A DNA stretch of 64,000 nucleotides from Garcia nutans (lineage: Eukaryota > Streptophyta > Magnoliopsida > Malpighiales > Euphorbiaceae), in contig CANTUV010000015.1 in the NCBI GenBank assembly GCA_947685225.1, positions 4,216,001-4,280,000 on the forward strand, read 5' to 3'. Shown here one piece after another: positions 32,613 to 43,865 of the stretch. Made by a program: the position numbers and the translations under genes. The notes under the pieces were generated by a model. The model worked only from the letters and a program-made list of their open reading frames with translations. It was not told the origin of the DNA and did not search any database. How positions within the stretch are numbered: the first letter of the stretch is position 1; the number at the start of each line of letters is the position of its first letter.

Positions 32613-32845
32613 TTTATTATGCTCAATTTACTCCTCAGAATCAAATTTCCTCTATAAATTCAAATGAATGCAAAACAAACAAACCACCACCTAATGATAG
32701 AAGGATAAAACTAAAACAAAATGACGACACAAACCAATAACAAAAAAATTAAGACATACAAATCAAAGAATGAATAAAATGGTGGGTTGTCTCCCACCCA
32801 GCACTTCTTTAACGTCATTTTAGTTGGACGGCAGGGTAAATTTCC
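32613..32845 (-). other. Athila post-pol region with GGGAGACAACCCA motif
   Basis: At about 32785-32815 the minus strand reads AAGTGCTGGGTGGGAGACAA followed by CCCACC. This conserved motif is typically found just after the integrase stop in Athila elements. The rest is AT-rich. Confidence 0.65.
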
Positions 32846-34407
32846 CTAGTCTTCGAGGTGTAAAACCTCCTTCAAGTTCTGTATTTCCCCTCCAAGGTAA
32901 AATTTGAGCCTATGCCCATTAACTTTAAAATCTCCTTTTTCCGGGTGAGTTATTTCAACCACTCCGTAGAGAAAAACTTCCTTAACAGTAAAAGGACCAG
33001 ACCATCGAGATTTTATCTTACCTGGAAAGAGTCGAAGCCTCAAATTGTACAATAATACCTGATCTCCCTCTTGAAACTCTTTCCGGTCCTTAATGCGAGC
33101 ATCATGCCATCTATTGGTACACTCCTTATACATTCTGGCATTGTCATAAGCTTGCAATCTCCACTCATCCAATTCGTTTACCTGCAACTTTCTCCTTTCA
33201 CCTGCACGAGCTAGATCAAGGTTAATCTGTTTAATAGCCCAATATGCATTATGTTCAATTTTGACAGATAAATGACAAGCTTTTCCATATACCAGCCTAA
33301 ATGGTGTAGTGCCCAAAGGAGTTTTAAATGTAGTCGTAAAAGCCCATAGATCATTGTCCAATTTCTCGGACCAATCCTTTCGGGATCGCTCTACAGTTTT
33401 TTCCAGAATTCTTTTAATCTCCCTATTCGTGTTCTCAACTTGGCCACTAGTTTGGGGATGGTAAGGGGTAGCAAACTTATGTGTAACTCCTAATCTTTTG
33501 AAAACTTTCTCAATCTGAACATTAAAAAAGTGAGTACCCCTATCACTTATGATTGCTTTCAGTGTACCAAATCGAGAGAGCAACTTCTTCAAAAATCTTC
33601 ATCACTGCCCTAGCATCATTGGTTGCTAAGGCTTGGGCTTCAGGCCATTTAGAGACATAATCTATAGCTACAAGAATATATTTGTTACCAAAAGAATTTG
33701 GAAACGGTCCCATAAAATCGATCCCCCATACATCAAAGACTTCACACACTAAAATTCCATTTTGGGGCATCTCATCACGAGATGAAATGTTTCCAGTCCT
33801 TTGTCAGTGATCACAGCGGTTCACAAATTGGGCCAATAAAATCCTGATTCTAGTACCGTTTGAGCAGTCCTATTGGCTCCCATATGACCACCAGCTGGTC
33901 CAACATGGCATTGACTAAGAATGTTCATTATTTCAGGCCATGCCACACATCGTCGAATCATGTGATCCTTACATAATCAAAATAAAAAGGGATCCTCCCA
34001 AAAATAATACTTTAAGTCAGAAAAGAATTTCTTCTTTCCTTGATAAGTTAAGTCCTTAGGAAGTTCCCTAATAGCTAAATAGTTAGCAAAATTTGCAAAT
34101 CAAGGTGTTTCAAAATTTAAATTACTTACCTCACTTACCATGGCATACAGCTTCTCATTGGGGAAGTGATCATCAATGTCCCCTTCTTCAAACCTCTCTA
34201 AGGTTGGATTCTCCAAGCGAGAAAGGTGATCTGCTGCAAGATTTTCAGCTCCCTTCTTGTCTTGAATCGCCAAGTCAAATTCCTGTAACAACAAAACCCA
34301 ACGGATTAGCCTAGGCTTAGCATCAATCTTTGCAAATAAGTACCTTAAAGCAAAATGGTCCGTATAAACAATCACTTTTGACAAGATTAGATATGATCTA
34401 AACTTAT
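32846..34407 (-). pseudogene. pol: Athila pol relic: RNase H and integrase
   Basis: Minus-strand order. First is an RNase H end with VIVYTDHFALRYL, KIDAKPRLIRWVLLLQEFDL and AADHLSRLEN (about 34400-34100). Next is the integrase zinc region with CHVGPAGGHMGANRTAQ (about 33920-33860), in a frame with a stop. Then the integrase core appears in two frames: DFMGPFPNSFGNKYILVAID (33720-33660) and, after a shift in a T run near 33585, ISDRGTHF, QTSGQVENTN and a C-terminal region to HLED-stop. The D, D and E residues are present but split. RT, protease and gag are missing. The order RT/RNase H before integrase marks Gypsy. Confidence 0.85.
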
Positions 34408-35222
34408 CAATAAGCATGCTATTATTAATTGGAAATAAATCATTAAGCATCATAAGAATAAAACAACTCAATCAAATGATTTAATTAAATAAAATTATTC
34501 AATCCATACAATAAAGCTAGGGTTCATCAATATCTAGATAGAGAATGAGTTAGTTCATGCTCAAAATCAGAAAACCAGAACAAGAGAAATAAGAAAAAGA
34601 ATCCAAACAATCCATTGTGAATAATTCGTATATCTTCTCTTGAATCCTTGGATCTTGGTTTAGATCTTGTTTAGAATATGTCTTCACCCTCAATCTCAGC
34701 TCCAAAACTCTCCTCTTTGCTTTAGAAGTTGGCTCTAGGTTATAAAATATAAAATTTGGATCCTTAATTCATGCTTTAGCACAGCTTTTATAGTGCAGAT
34801 AATTTTGCCTAACACACCCATTAACACGCCCATGTCACTGGGCGTGTCATTGCCACTGGGATTTTAAATATATGGCACGTCCAGTGACACGCCCATGTCA
34901 CTTAGCGTGTCACAGCTACTGTGAGTCATTGAAAAAGGCACGCTTGGTGACACATTCATGTCACTAGGCATGTCAATGCTTCTGTATGCAGCATCAAGGG
35001 CACGTCCATTGACATGCCCAAGTCACAGGGTGTGCCCATTGATGAATTTTTCTCTTTTCTTCTACTTTCAGCCGTCATTCCTCCAAAATGACCTTAAGCC
35101 TCAAAATATAAAGAATTCCTAAAATTAACCCTAAAAAGCACTTGAACAAACAAATTAAACTCAATTGGATAATAATCATATTAAGAAATAGGAATAAAAT
35201 ATCATCAATTGTGCACTTATCA
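34401..35222 (-). repeat. Athila 5' LTR, truncated (right copy)
   Basis: It matches 5768-6563 of the left LTR. The remainder of the LTR, the primer site, gag and most of RT are deleted. The junction with RNase H lies in the shared bases ACTTATCAA at about 34401-34410. The dyad array is at 34808-35040. Confidence 0.85.
34808..35040 (+). repeat. About 60-bp dyad repeat array in Athila 5' LTR
   Basis: Four units aligned with 6152-6380, with scattered C/T changes in the CG-rich cores. Confidence 0.83.
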
Positions 35223-35227
35223 CACAC

Positions 35228-35293
35228 TTAAACCCTAATTTGATTAACCAAAAAAACTTACTACTTTCTTAAATTCATAAAATCCTAATCCAT
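35228..35293 (+). repeat. O1 5' LTR, part 2 (66-bp island)
   Basis: TTAAACCCTAATTTG...TAATCCAT is identical in order to 48709-48777 of the 3' LTR. It is bounded by the Athila TSD on the left and the solo-LTR TSD TCCAT (35289-35293) on the right. Confidence 0.9.
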
Positions 35294-36117
35294 TGTAATA
35301 TCCCAAAGTATACCCTAAAATTTTTGGAATGATTATTGTTAAAATTGGATTAAATGATATAAGGTATAAATGTTTAAGTGGGAAGATAAAAGATGAGAAG
35401 AGAAGTGTGTATATGTTGTATATATAGAGATATATACAACATATACAAGTCAATTAATGAATTAGGTCAAAAGAAGATTTATTAATTATTTTTAAAATGG
35501 AAATTGAGTGTAGTGGAAGTGGATGATGATATTTATATATTATATTATTAAAATTGCTTGGTTGAGATTTAAAGAGAAGATTGAGTGGTTATTATGTTGA
35601 CTTTACTCTTCTTTCTTCATCTTCTTCTTCTTCTTTCTTGTTGGCCGGCTATCACCATAGCAAGAGAGAAAAGATAGATTTTACTCATCCAAACTCAAGA
35701 TTAAAGGGTGTTTCAAGTGATCAAGATGGAATTCTAAGGGTTTTCATAACTTTTGGTAAGTTTTCCACTTGATTCTTTGGTTTTCTTTTAAGTTTGTGTT
35801 TTGAGTTTGGTGTTTGATTGTTGATGGTATGTGTATATTTGATTTTGGTGTATTTGAGAGTGTTTGATCTTATTGGTGTTGATTTTGGGGTTGGTTTGAA
35901 GGAAAGGTTGAGTTTGGTATTGGAAGAGCAAGTGTTGTGTTTTGTGTATTTGATGGTTATGATTTGTGTTTGATGTATGTATTGAGTTGTTTTGGTATTT
36001 TTGCAAGTTATTATGGTTTATTGATGTGTTTGGTTATATTTGTTGGAGTGGAAGATGGTGAAAGTAAGAGATTTATTGGATGTGGTGTTGTTGGTGACGG
36101 AATCAGGATTTTTGGCC

Positions 36118-36470
36118 TGACACACCCATGAACACGGCCAAGTCTTTAGGCATGTCAATGGTTCTATTTTCTAGATGGGTGACACGGCCAGTGACACGCC
36201 CATGTCACTGAGTGTGTCACAGCTTCTGTGTTGTAGTATCATTGACACGGCCAGTGACACACCCATGTCACTGAGCATGTCATAGCTACTGTAATGTTGG
36301 TGCATTGACATGTCCAGTGACACGCCCATGTCACTGAGCGTGTCATAGCAACTGTGTTGAGGGAGGATTGACATGGCTAATAACACATCCATGTCACTGA
36401 GCGTGTCAAAGCTTCTGTGTTGTGAGTTTAAGCCACGGTCAGGGACACGCCCGTGTTGTTGAGCGTGTCA
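36118..36470 (+). repeat. 63-bp dyad repeat array in solo LTR
   Basis: Six units with the clearest structure: ACACGGCCAGTGACACGCCC and ATGTCACTGAGCGTGTCA. The spacers alternate CTTCTGT and TAGCTACTGT. CAGTGACA and TGTCACTG form the inner stem. Confidence 0.9.
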
Positions 36471-36686
36471 TGTGTAGAGTTTGCCCTAGTTGGTTATTAG
36501 CCTTATTATCTCATGTGTATCTTTAAGTGAGTGTGTATTATCCCTTTGGGATTAGGTTTTGAAGAGATTGAGTTGCCCTAATCCAAGTCTTGAAGAATTC
36601 TTAGAAGAGGAGTTTGGTGTTGTGTGAGTTGCTCTTAAGGTAAGTACAAACCCTACATTATTGCATACATTTACATGACATTGGGA

Positions 36687-36716
36687 CTTAACACATTTGG
36701 TTGTAAATGTGTTAAG
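36687..36716 (+). other. Conserved LTR hairpin H1 (solo LTR)
   Basis: A perfect 12-bp stem, CTTAACACATTT / AAATGTGTTAAG, with loop GGTTGT. Confidence 0.9.
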
Positions 36717-37012
36717 TAATTTATTTCATTGTTGATATATTTGATTAATGCTATGATTTGCATAATGTGCAAGATATGATGATCATTCAAATTATATGTA
36801 TAATGCAATTGGTTATATATACTCTAATGATGAGATGTGAAGCCATTATTGTTGGCTCTAATGATGCAAATGAAATAATTGGGGCATGGTTGCCTAGATG
36901 ATTATGAAGAAATGAGAATGGAATCGATAATGAAAGAATGAAAGAATTGTGTGCCTAATGTTTTATTCACTTTTTGGAGTTTTGTTGTTGGTGGCATGCC
37001 TAATAGTAACAA

Positions 37013-37245
37013 TCCCTTGAAGCTGGGTTGGGCTTGATCCTTGAAGCCAAGTTGGGTTGAAGTTTAGCATGCTTAACTCCTCTTGAAGCTTGGTTGGGTC
37101 TAGTCCTTGAAGCCTAGTTGGGATGTTACAAACCCTTGAAGCTGGGTTGGGTTTGGTCCTTGAAGCCAAGTTGGGTTGATGCTTAGCATGCTTCGCTCCC
37201 CTTGAAGTTTGGTTGGGCCTAATCCTTAAAGCCTAGTTGGGATAA
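37013..37245 (+). repeat. GAAGCTTGGTTGGG-type repeats in solo LTR
   Basis: About eight copies of CTTGAAGC(T/C)(G/A)(G/A)GTTGGG in two super-units separated by TTAGCATGCTT. They are positionally equivalent to the two-unit repeat of the LARD LTR. Confidence 0.8.
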
Positions 37246-37478
37246 TGATAAATGTGATAATTAAATCAAAACATTAACTCTGAAAGTTGAATGGCATATT
37301 AGTTTCTTTTGGGCCCATGTTTGTCTTTTCTTCAATGTGAATCATAAATGGTGAAACAATTGAATAATATAATGAAATGTAAGGTTTTGAAATATGGCAT
37401 TTTCGAGTATTGTTTATAATATTTGAATGTATGACATTAGCATTACATTGAAGCATATTGTTATTGTGGTTTATACCA

Positions 37479-37516
37479 CTAAGCCATTGGCTTAGCGCGA
37501 TTGTGGTTCATCGCGC
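37479..37516 (+). other. Conserved LTR hairpins H2 and H3 (best copy)
   Basis: H2 is CTAAGCC-ATT-GGCTTAG. H3 is GCGCGAT (37495-37501), 8-base loop, ATCGCGC (37510-37516). Both are perfect and share one G. CAGGTGACAGG follows. Confidence 0.92.
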
Positions 37517-37891
37517 AGGTGACAGGGTAGAACCGGAGAGTTCAGCTAGACCGAGTCGAGTCTAGACTTTGAAGTGTTGATTGTGGACTTAAAGATCAGA
37601 GACGAACTGCCAAACATGTATAAACTCTATATATTTTGTAAATATTGATTTTGATGTGTATATATATATATATGTAAATACCGCTACATTTTCCGCTGCA
37701 TAATAAATAAATGATTTATCTATTCTGTTTTATAATAAGATTTAAATGCTTTAAGTTTTCTAATATTATTGCTAGAAGGAAAGATTGGTTTGTTTAATAT
37801 AAACCGTGACACTTCTTTATCCGGTATACGTATATTACAAATGTGATTATATGTAGTGTGTGTATATGGGGTATAGGGGTATTACATCCAT

Positions 37892-38730
37892 TCCAATTTT
37901 TCAAAACCTTTACAGTAGCCTAAACAAATAACAATAATAACACTAAAATCCCAAAACCCTAAATATTAATTAATGAACTTTAAATAGAAACAGTAAACCC
38001 TAATTTGTATCTTTACTTACTTTATTTAATTTTAGATTTGATTATGTAGTATATTATATGCTTTGATGGTTGATTTATTTAATTTCAATGCTTGATTTAT
38101 TTAATTTATCATGGACGGATATTATCTTTATTATTATGATTGTTATTTGTTTGTTTTAGTATTAATTGTAAGAGGTATATTTCCACTTTGTGGGTACCTC
38201 ATTAGTTAAATATCATGTAATTTAAATAGCTTTTATATTTTGGACCAATGTAAAGGACATGTTTCCACCTTTCGGTGGGTGTCCTATTTAGTTTAGACAT
38301 AAACGATGTAAGGACATGTTTCTATCCTCGGATGGGTGTCCATTTATTTGCTTTGCTTAGACATTGCTTTGATTTTAATATAATGATGCTTTATTTCAAT
38401 TGTAGGGTGTAATATGGATAATATTTTTATACTTAAGAATTTTATAATATTAAGACCTACAAAGGAGACCGATTCCAATGAACCGGGCGTTGTGGGGGTG
38501 CTGGGCCATTTCTCATCTTCCCTACACATACCCAACTTTCCGAACCTATTAGGGGGTTGGGTATTCCTTAGGAATCGAGTCATCCACCCCTTTCTTTTTC
38601 CTAGCCCATTTGGGTGGCGACTCCATTTTCTCCAGACTTAAGTCCGTGTTCTCTAAGGGCCCGAGCCTAAACAGTGCCGAAGTCGCAAGAATCATTCCAC
38701 CGGGAGTGGGGGTGAAAATCCCCGTTCACA
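37892..38730 (+). repeat. O1 5' LTR, part 3
   Basis: It continues the LTR to TTCACA at 38730, matching 48778-49612. It includes repeated AAGGACATGTTTCCACC words (38240-38340), and the GGCGACTCC / GAAGTCGCAAG region near the end. Confidence 0.9.
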
Positions 38731-38731
38731 G

Positions 38732-38749
38732 TGGCGACTCCACTGGGGA
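38732..38749 (+). other. O1 primer-binding site, tRNA-Arg type
   Basis: TGGCGACTCCACTGGGGA lies one base after the LTR. This site is characteristic of Ogre/Tat elements and is complementary to a tRNA-Arg 3' end (from established knowledge). Confidence 0.88.
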
Positions 38750-39884
38750 TAAGAGAAGTTGATTTCGTTGGTCTTTATATTATTCTATTCTTTCTTATAA
38801 TGATATTATCCATTGCATCATGTGCGTGAGTTAGGACGCCCGTGTTACCCGTGTTGTGTTATGTCAAGGAGACAATACTTTCACTCAAAGTTTGGAGATC
38901 GAGCATGGCATAACCACTCATAGCCTCATACCATTTGGTATATACTTGCTATGGGAACCTAAGCCTTTTAACCCAAAGACTAAAGCTCATGTAATTAGCC
39001 TAGTTACTTTCCTTAGGTTTTATCCCAAATGCTTGTTGTTTGAATATGGTTGGTTTATTTTGGTTTAAATCATGGCTTATTTGGTTTGTTCTTTTTCTAA
39101 TATGACACAAGTACATTTTTAAGCTCAAAATAAATTTTTCTTTAAAGTCCAAAAGACCAAAGCTATTTTCAAAACTTTTCATGATGGTCTTTTAAATAAA
39201 TTAAAAATTCTTTTGCTCATTACCCAAATACAAAGCCCAAAATATGTTTTTTCTAAAATCTTTTTATAATGGGCTTAGAAATAAAATTATTTTCATCCAA
39301 CCTTTTCTTACAAAGAGCTTGCAAATTATTTAGGTCAATTATGAAATACTAAAAATCAATTGTGAGCCTAGTTTATACTAAGAATAATCAACCATGGGCT
39401 TATTTTTGGCATGAATCATTAGTTACTTTTCAAGTGAGAAATCTATTTATGATAAAACTCTTAATTTAGTTTTAATCCACTATAGCATAAAAGCTACTTT
39501 AGTTGATTGGATGGATTAAAGCCTAATAATGGGAATTATCATGAACTGATTTCCATTTTTGAAAATATAACTATTGGTTGAAAAGTCCGAGGGAATTATT
39601 CGAAAACAAGATACCCCATGTTGGTATTTTTGTTAGCTATATACTTAGGAAAAGAGACTTGCCATTCGTGTGTGGATGTTATAAGGTTGGAAGGAACGTC
39701 CTACTTATCCTTGTTTGTTTATTTTTTGTGCACACATGCATACATACATACATTTGCATCTCATATCATTGATCCTCTCTGGCTCACAGCCCTAGATTAT
39801 GACAGTTAAAAAGCTTACTATAATCTGACCTATGCCGGAGATGAAGAATCTAGTAGCAACTCAATCACTTGCTCACCAAAAGCA
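38750..39884 (+). other. O1 leader between primer site and gag
   Basis: Non-coding, with no recognised domain. It is partly collinear (inverted) with 55384-56500 of O2. ACATACATACA at about 39731 matches the expanded (ATGT)n tract of O2 at 55467-55501. Confidence 0.6.
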
Positions 39885-41280
39885 ATGGAGCCTGAACAAA
39901 TTCAAAGAATGGTGGATGATGGCCTCAATGCCAAGATGGAAGAAATAAAAGAGGCCCTAGCTAAGATCGTGAAGAATCAATTGGCTGCAATTTTAAGAAA
40001 TAATGCCAAAGCATCCGCTAGCTCCAAGAAGCCAAAGGACAAAGGGAAGACTAAAGTTGGTGAAGTGGTTTTTGATGATGAAAAGGTGATCATTGATGAT
40101 GATGACGATTGGGCTCAACACTACCAAGATCCTTGAGACAAGAAGAAAGAACCAAAGATTGTTGAAAGATCAGCTATGGAGAAAACCGAAACTTCTAATG
40201 TTGAAAAGATGATTGCGGACTTAGAAAAGAAATTTGAGAAGAAACTGAAAACTGAAGAGATGTCCGAAGTTGACAAATTATTTGAGCTAGATAAAGAAGT
40301 TCTGTACAAGTTCAAGATGCCATCTTTTGCGAAGTTTGATGGAACCGAAAATCCTCACCTCCATATGAAGCATTATATCACTGCTATGCAGTCTGCCTGA
40401 GCTACTAAGGCTCAAACTCTAAGGTACTTTATACTCTCATTGGATCCTGTTATCAAAAATTGGTTCAATACCTTAGAAGAAAGAACAAAAAAGAGTTGGG
40501 ATCTGCTATACAAGGCCTTTATCCAACAATATGGATACAATGTTGAAATGGAAGTTACCTTAATGGAAGTTGAGTTCATTAGGCAATAGCCAAATGAAAA
40601 TTTTGTGGACTATATGAAAAGATGGAGAAATAAGGTTGCTTTGCTCAAAAAAAGGCCCGATGAATCTGATCAAATAAGGATGATCATGAGAGGCGTCCTG
40701 CCCAATCTCCGCGAAAGGATGTCTCACACCTTATAAGAGATTTCAAAAATCTTCTCCAAGCTGGTCTACAAATTAAAGAGTGGGAAAGGGAGAAAAATTG
40801 CTTTTCAATAAGAAGGAATGAGAAAGGGAATTATCAGCTAGCAATCAAAGTAGGCAAAAAGAATTTGATGTTAATGTGATTGGTCAAGGAAATAAAAGAC
40901 AATTCTCAGAATTGGGGAAACCTCTATCTTGGGTTTTTAGTAAGCTACAAAAGAAAGTGTTGTTACAACCATTAGCTCCTCGACCGTTACATAATCCACT
41001 GCCACCAAACTTCAATGTCGAGGCCTTCTATCAATTTCATCAAATGCAAGGGCATGAAACAGAAAAATGTGCTCGTCTAAGGCATGAGATCCAAGATTTG
41101 ATTAATAGTGGTAAGCTACCCGAGTTGGATAAGCCCAATAACAAGAACAACCCTATACCTAAATTTGGAAGAGTGCAACCACCAGCAACCTTCATGGTGA
41201 GAAAAGGATTGGAAAAAGATTTTGTTTTATCCTCTTTTCAAGATGGGAATGTTGAAGATGTGAAAGGAGAAAGAGCTTAA
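39885..41280 (+). pseudogene. gag: O1 gag (Tat/Ogre type), broken
   Basis: It starts MEPEQIQRMVDDGLNAKMEE. An acidic linker is followed by the Retrotrans_gag core (MPSFAKFDGTENPHLHMKHY, then SLDPVIKNWFNTLEE, then YGYNVEMEVTLMEVEFI) and, after a frameshift, FYQFHQMQGHETEKCARLRH, the Tat-type finger. Its first Cys is replaced by Tyr. In-frame stops at 40134, 40398, 40588 and 40734 are all TGA, TAG or TAA codons one C-to-T step from CGA, CAG or CAA. The ORF following the shift is open from 40876 to 41280. No protease or RT follows. Confidence 0.85.
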
Positions 41281-43760
41281 TTCAACAAACTTTCCTTAGC
41301 TTGAATGTTGCTTTTCAATTTTACTTTCTTTAATATTTAATTGGAACAATCGTGTTTTTCAAAATTAAAATTGTTTGAATAAATTACTTTTATTAAAATT
41401 TTTGCTGGTCTTTGTTCATTTTGGTGCTCAACCAATGAGGAATCTAGCTTGATAATTCATGAATTAATATATTTATGCATCATGACTTAAATGACTTTAC
41501 TAGGTAAGGGAATTGCTCCATAGCATTGAGTTGTGTGTGCTTACTTAGAGAGAGCTCCTACATAATTACCTTTGTCTAGGTCCTAGTCAGTCTTAGAACA
41601 TGCTTTGACAAACCTTTGAGGCGAAATTGAACTCTGCTTAGTTAAGGGAGAGATGATCTAGGCATTGTTTGGTTAGCCAACATCTAGTATCTACCCTATT
41701 AAATATCAATCCCTAGTTGTCCCTTTTCATTGGCATATAACCTCAACAACCTACCATGAGCTATTGTGATACTTTTGACAAGTCTTATGATCACTAAGAT
41801 GAAGAGGCAAGAAGATCAAAGAAAAGAATGAATAGTTAATATCATAAGGATAGTTGATGTTCTCAAGACCATAAGGGTAGTTGAAGTTCACCTAATATCT
41901 CAAATCTATCAAGATAACATTAGAGTAACAAATGATTTATCTTTATTAAAGAAGATTTATGTCACTCCACTCATCCATTATTAGACACCCATGTTGGTAC
42001 AAACAAGACAACTCTTTTATAGTGAGAACCACAAAAAAAGAAAAAAGAAAAGGGAAAAGAGAAAAAAAAAGGGAAAAGAAAAAAGGATAAAAGAAAAAAA
42101 AGAAAAGAAAAAAAACAAAAAAAGAGAAGAAAAATAAAACCCAAAAAGGCGGTTCAAAAAGCCAACTGAGTTCTCTTTACCTAAGACAACAAAAGGCTTC
42201 CATTTGGTTTATAAGGACAGTTTGACTTGAATTGGTCCAACCCAACTAAAGATTCGATCAAAATCTGAGAAAAAGGAGAACGACCATCTGGTTCTTGAAA
42301 GTTCTGTACTTGACAGTCCTACAAGAAAGAAGGACAAAATGATAAAATGCTCAAAGAAAGGGAAGAGTAAGAAAAATAAAAAGAAAGAAAAGGGAGAAGA
42401 AGAAAAGAAACAAATTTGGGTAGCAAACTTTTTGCAAGGGCAAAAACTGTCCTAATCAAGATCCAAATTAATGCTAAGAAGATAGAAAGAATTTTAGAGT
42501 CTAGCAAGATTGCTCCCAGCTACCTAAAGTTCAAACAAGAAATTTGTAGTGTGAAGGTTTGTCCATTGTGTCACATCAGCTCCAACTTACAAATGGCCTT
42601 CATTTAACCCATGTCTCTTATAGACCCCATTTCAAGCCTATCAAAGACCTATTGATCTCTCTTAGTAGGTAGAGTCTATTAGTGGAGATAGTTTGAATAA
42701 GCAAGCATATGAGATAGACCATATTCAAACTCAATGAGACCTTTGGCCAAGCAATGTGTATGTGCCTATCTGAAGTGCAATAATTCTTGCTTAAATAGAA
42801 ATGATTCTCGAATTTAGTATGGTAACTAGGGTTGTCATGTTATAGATATATTAATTTGAAAAATCAAGTCCTGAGGTACATTGACATTAATTTGGCAAAG
42901 CCAACATTTGATTTCAAAATCAAAATTCAAAATTGAAAATTCAAAAAAAAAATTAGGAAAAAAAATTACAAAGCCTTCAAGTTAAGGGAAGTATGTCGAA
43001 TCATTGGACCTCCAAAGGACACATTGGGTAAAGGAAATGATTATTAGCAATGTCATGAAGAAGCTACCAACTGACATGCTGAAACATAGTTTGAAATGGA
43101 TGCATCCCTGACTCTGCTGCTTGGGGTCTCCATGACTCATGTTCTCAACATCTTGAAGATAAAAGCCATAAATGCTAAGCTTTATGTCATTCCAATGAAA
43201 GACTTGAACGAGCATCAAAAAGAAGTCAATGAAAATACTTATGCTGATCACCTCGGTCTCTGAGTCGATGGAACCACTGTAAGACTTATTCATGCATATC
43301 ATGCATACATGAGCATATCACATTGCATTTTCATGTATTTGTATTATCTATTCTTTATCAAAGTGAACAGTAAACACCCTATGAAGTAAACAATCAAAAG
43401 AAGATATCAAATTAGAGGGGCATGGAAAGCCTATTGCTTGAGAAAGTTCCAGTAATGTTGCAAAGAGAAGAAATACGTGCTTGTGCGAAGAACTAGACAA
43501 CAAAAACATCAATCAAAGCTTGCATGGAAAAAATCTTTGGTTTGAGCCTACACAGGGGGCAAAGTTTTTCCTTTCTAATTTTTTTGAGTTTATACACCAA
43601 ACATTTTGAAACTCACTTGCAAATATTTCGCCATGCAGGGGGCAAGGAGAAGATATGAGACCCAACTAAAAAAAGCTGAATTTTTGCAAAAGGATGAACA
43701 AAAGAATGGAACAACAAGTTAAGCCAGAATCCTCAAGTGATAAAAGGTCAATCAAATCCA
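41281..43760 (+). other. O1 long non-coding internal region
   Basis: No credible ORF. It is collinear, in inverted orientation, with 52490-54558 of O2. For example 42985-43290 matches 52795-52500. A purine-rich stretch lies at about 42030-42150 and 42320-42410. CAGGGGGCAA words like the polypurine tract occur at about 43553 and 43636. Confidence 0.65.
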
Positions 43761-43764
43761 ATTC

Positions 43765-43865
43765 AATCTCGGGTCCAAGTACCAGTCATGGGTCCAAGTA
43801 CCCAAATAAAATTCAGTTAGGATCGAGTATCCAAATCCAGTTTGGATCGAGTATCCAAATCCAGT
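43765..43865 (+). repeat. Minisatellite (GAGTATCCAAATCCAGTT unit), left part
   Basis: Repeats of GGATCGAGTATCCAAATCCA with variants, interrupted after CCAGT by a solo LTR and continuing at 46644-46850. Confidence 0.85.

Larger units (their letters stand above)
5222..35222 (-). mobile_element. Athila-lineage Ty3/Gypsy retrotransposon, truncated and nested
   Basis: It inserted in the O1 5' LTR with TSD CACCC (5217-5221) and CACAC (35223-35227), one mismatch. In element sense the LTR starts TGATAAGTGC. The polypurine tract (AGTGTGAGGGAATT) abuts the left LTR, so the element runs on the minus strand. It encodes RNase H, integrase and an Athila-type third ORF, all broken. Gag, protease and most of RT are deleted together with the inner part of its 5' LTR (junction about 34401-34410). 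It contains the LARD/Sirevirus stack (6982-26590) and a solo LTR (29078-31513). Confidence 0.88.
35294..37886 (+). mobile_element. Solo LTR (plus sense), TGTAATATCCC family
   Basis: 2593 bp with perfect TSD TCCAT (35289-35293, 37887-37891) and no internal region. It contains a TTC-rich segment (about 35610-35640), a dyad array (36118-36470), H1 (36687-36716), GCTTGGTTGGG-type repeats (37013-37245) and H2/H3 (37479-37516). Overall it is closest to 29078-31513, but its array and the downstream flank TTTGCCCTAGTT match the LARD LTR. Confidence 0.92.
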
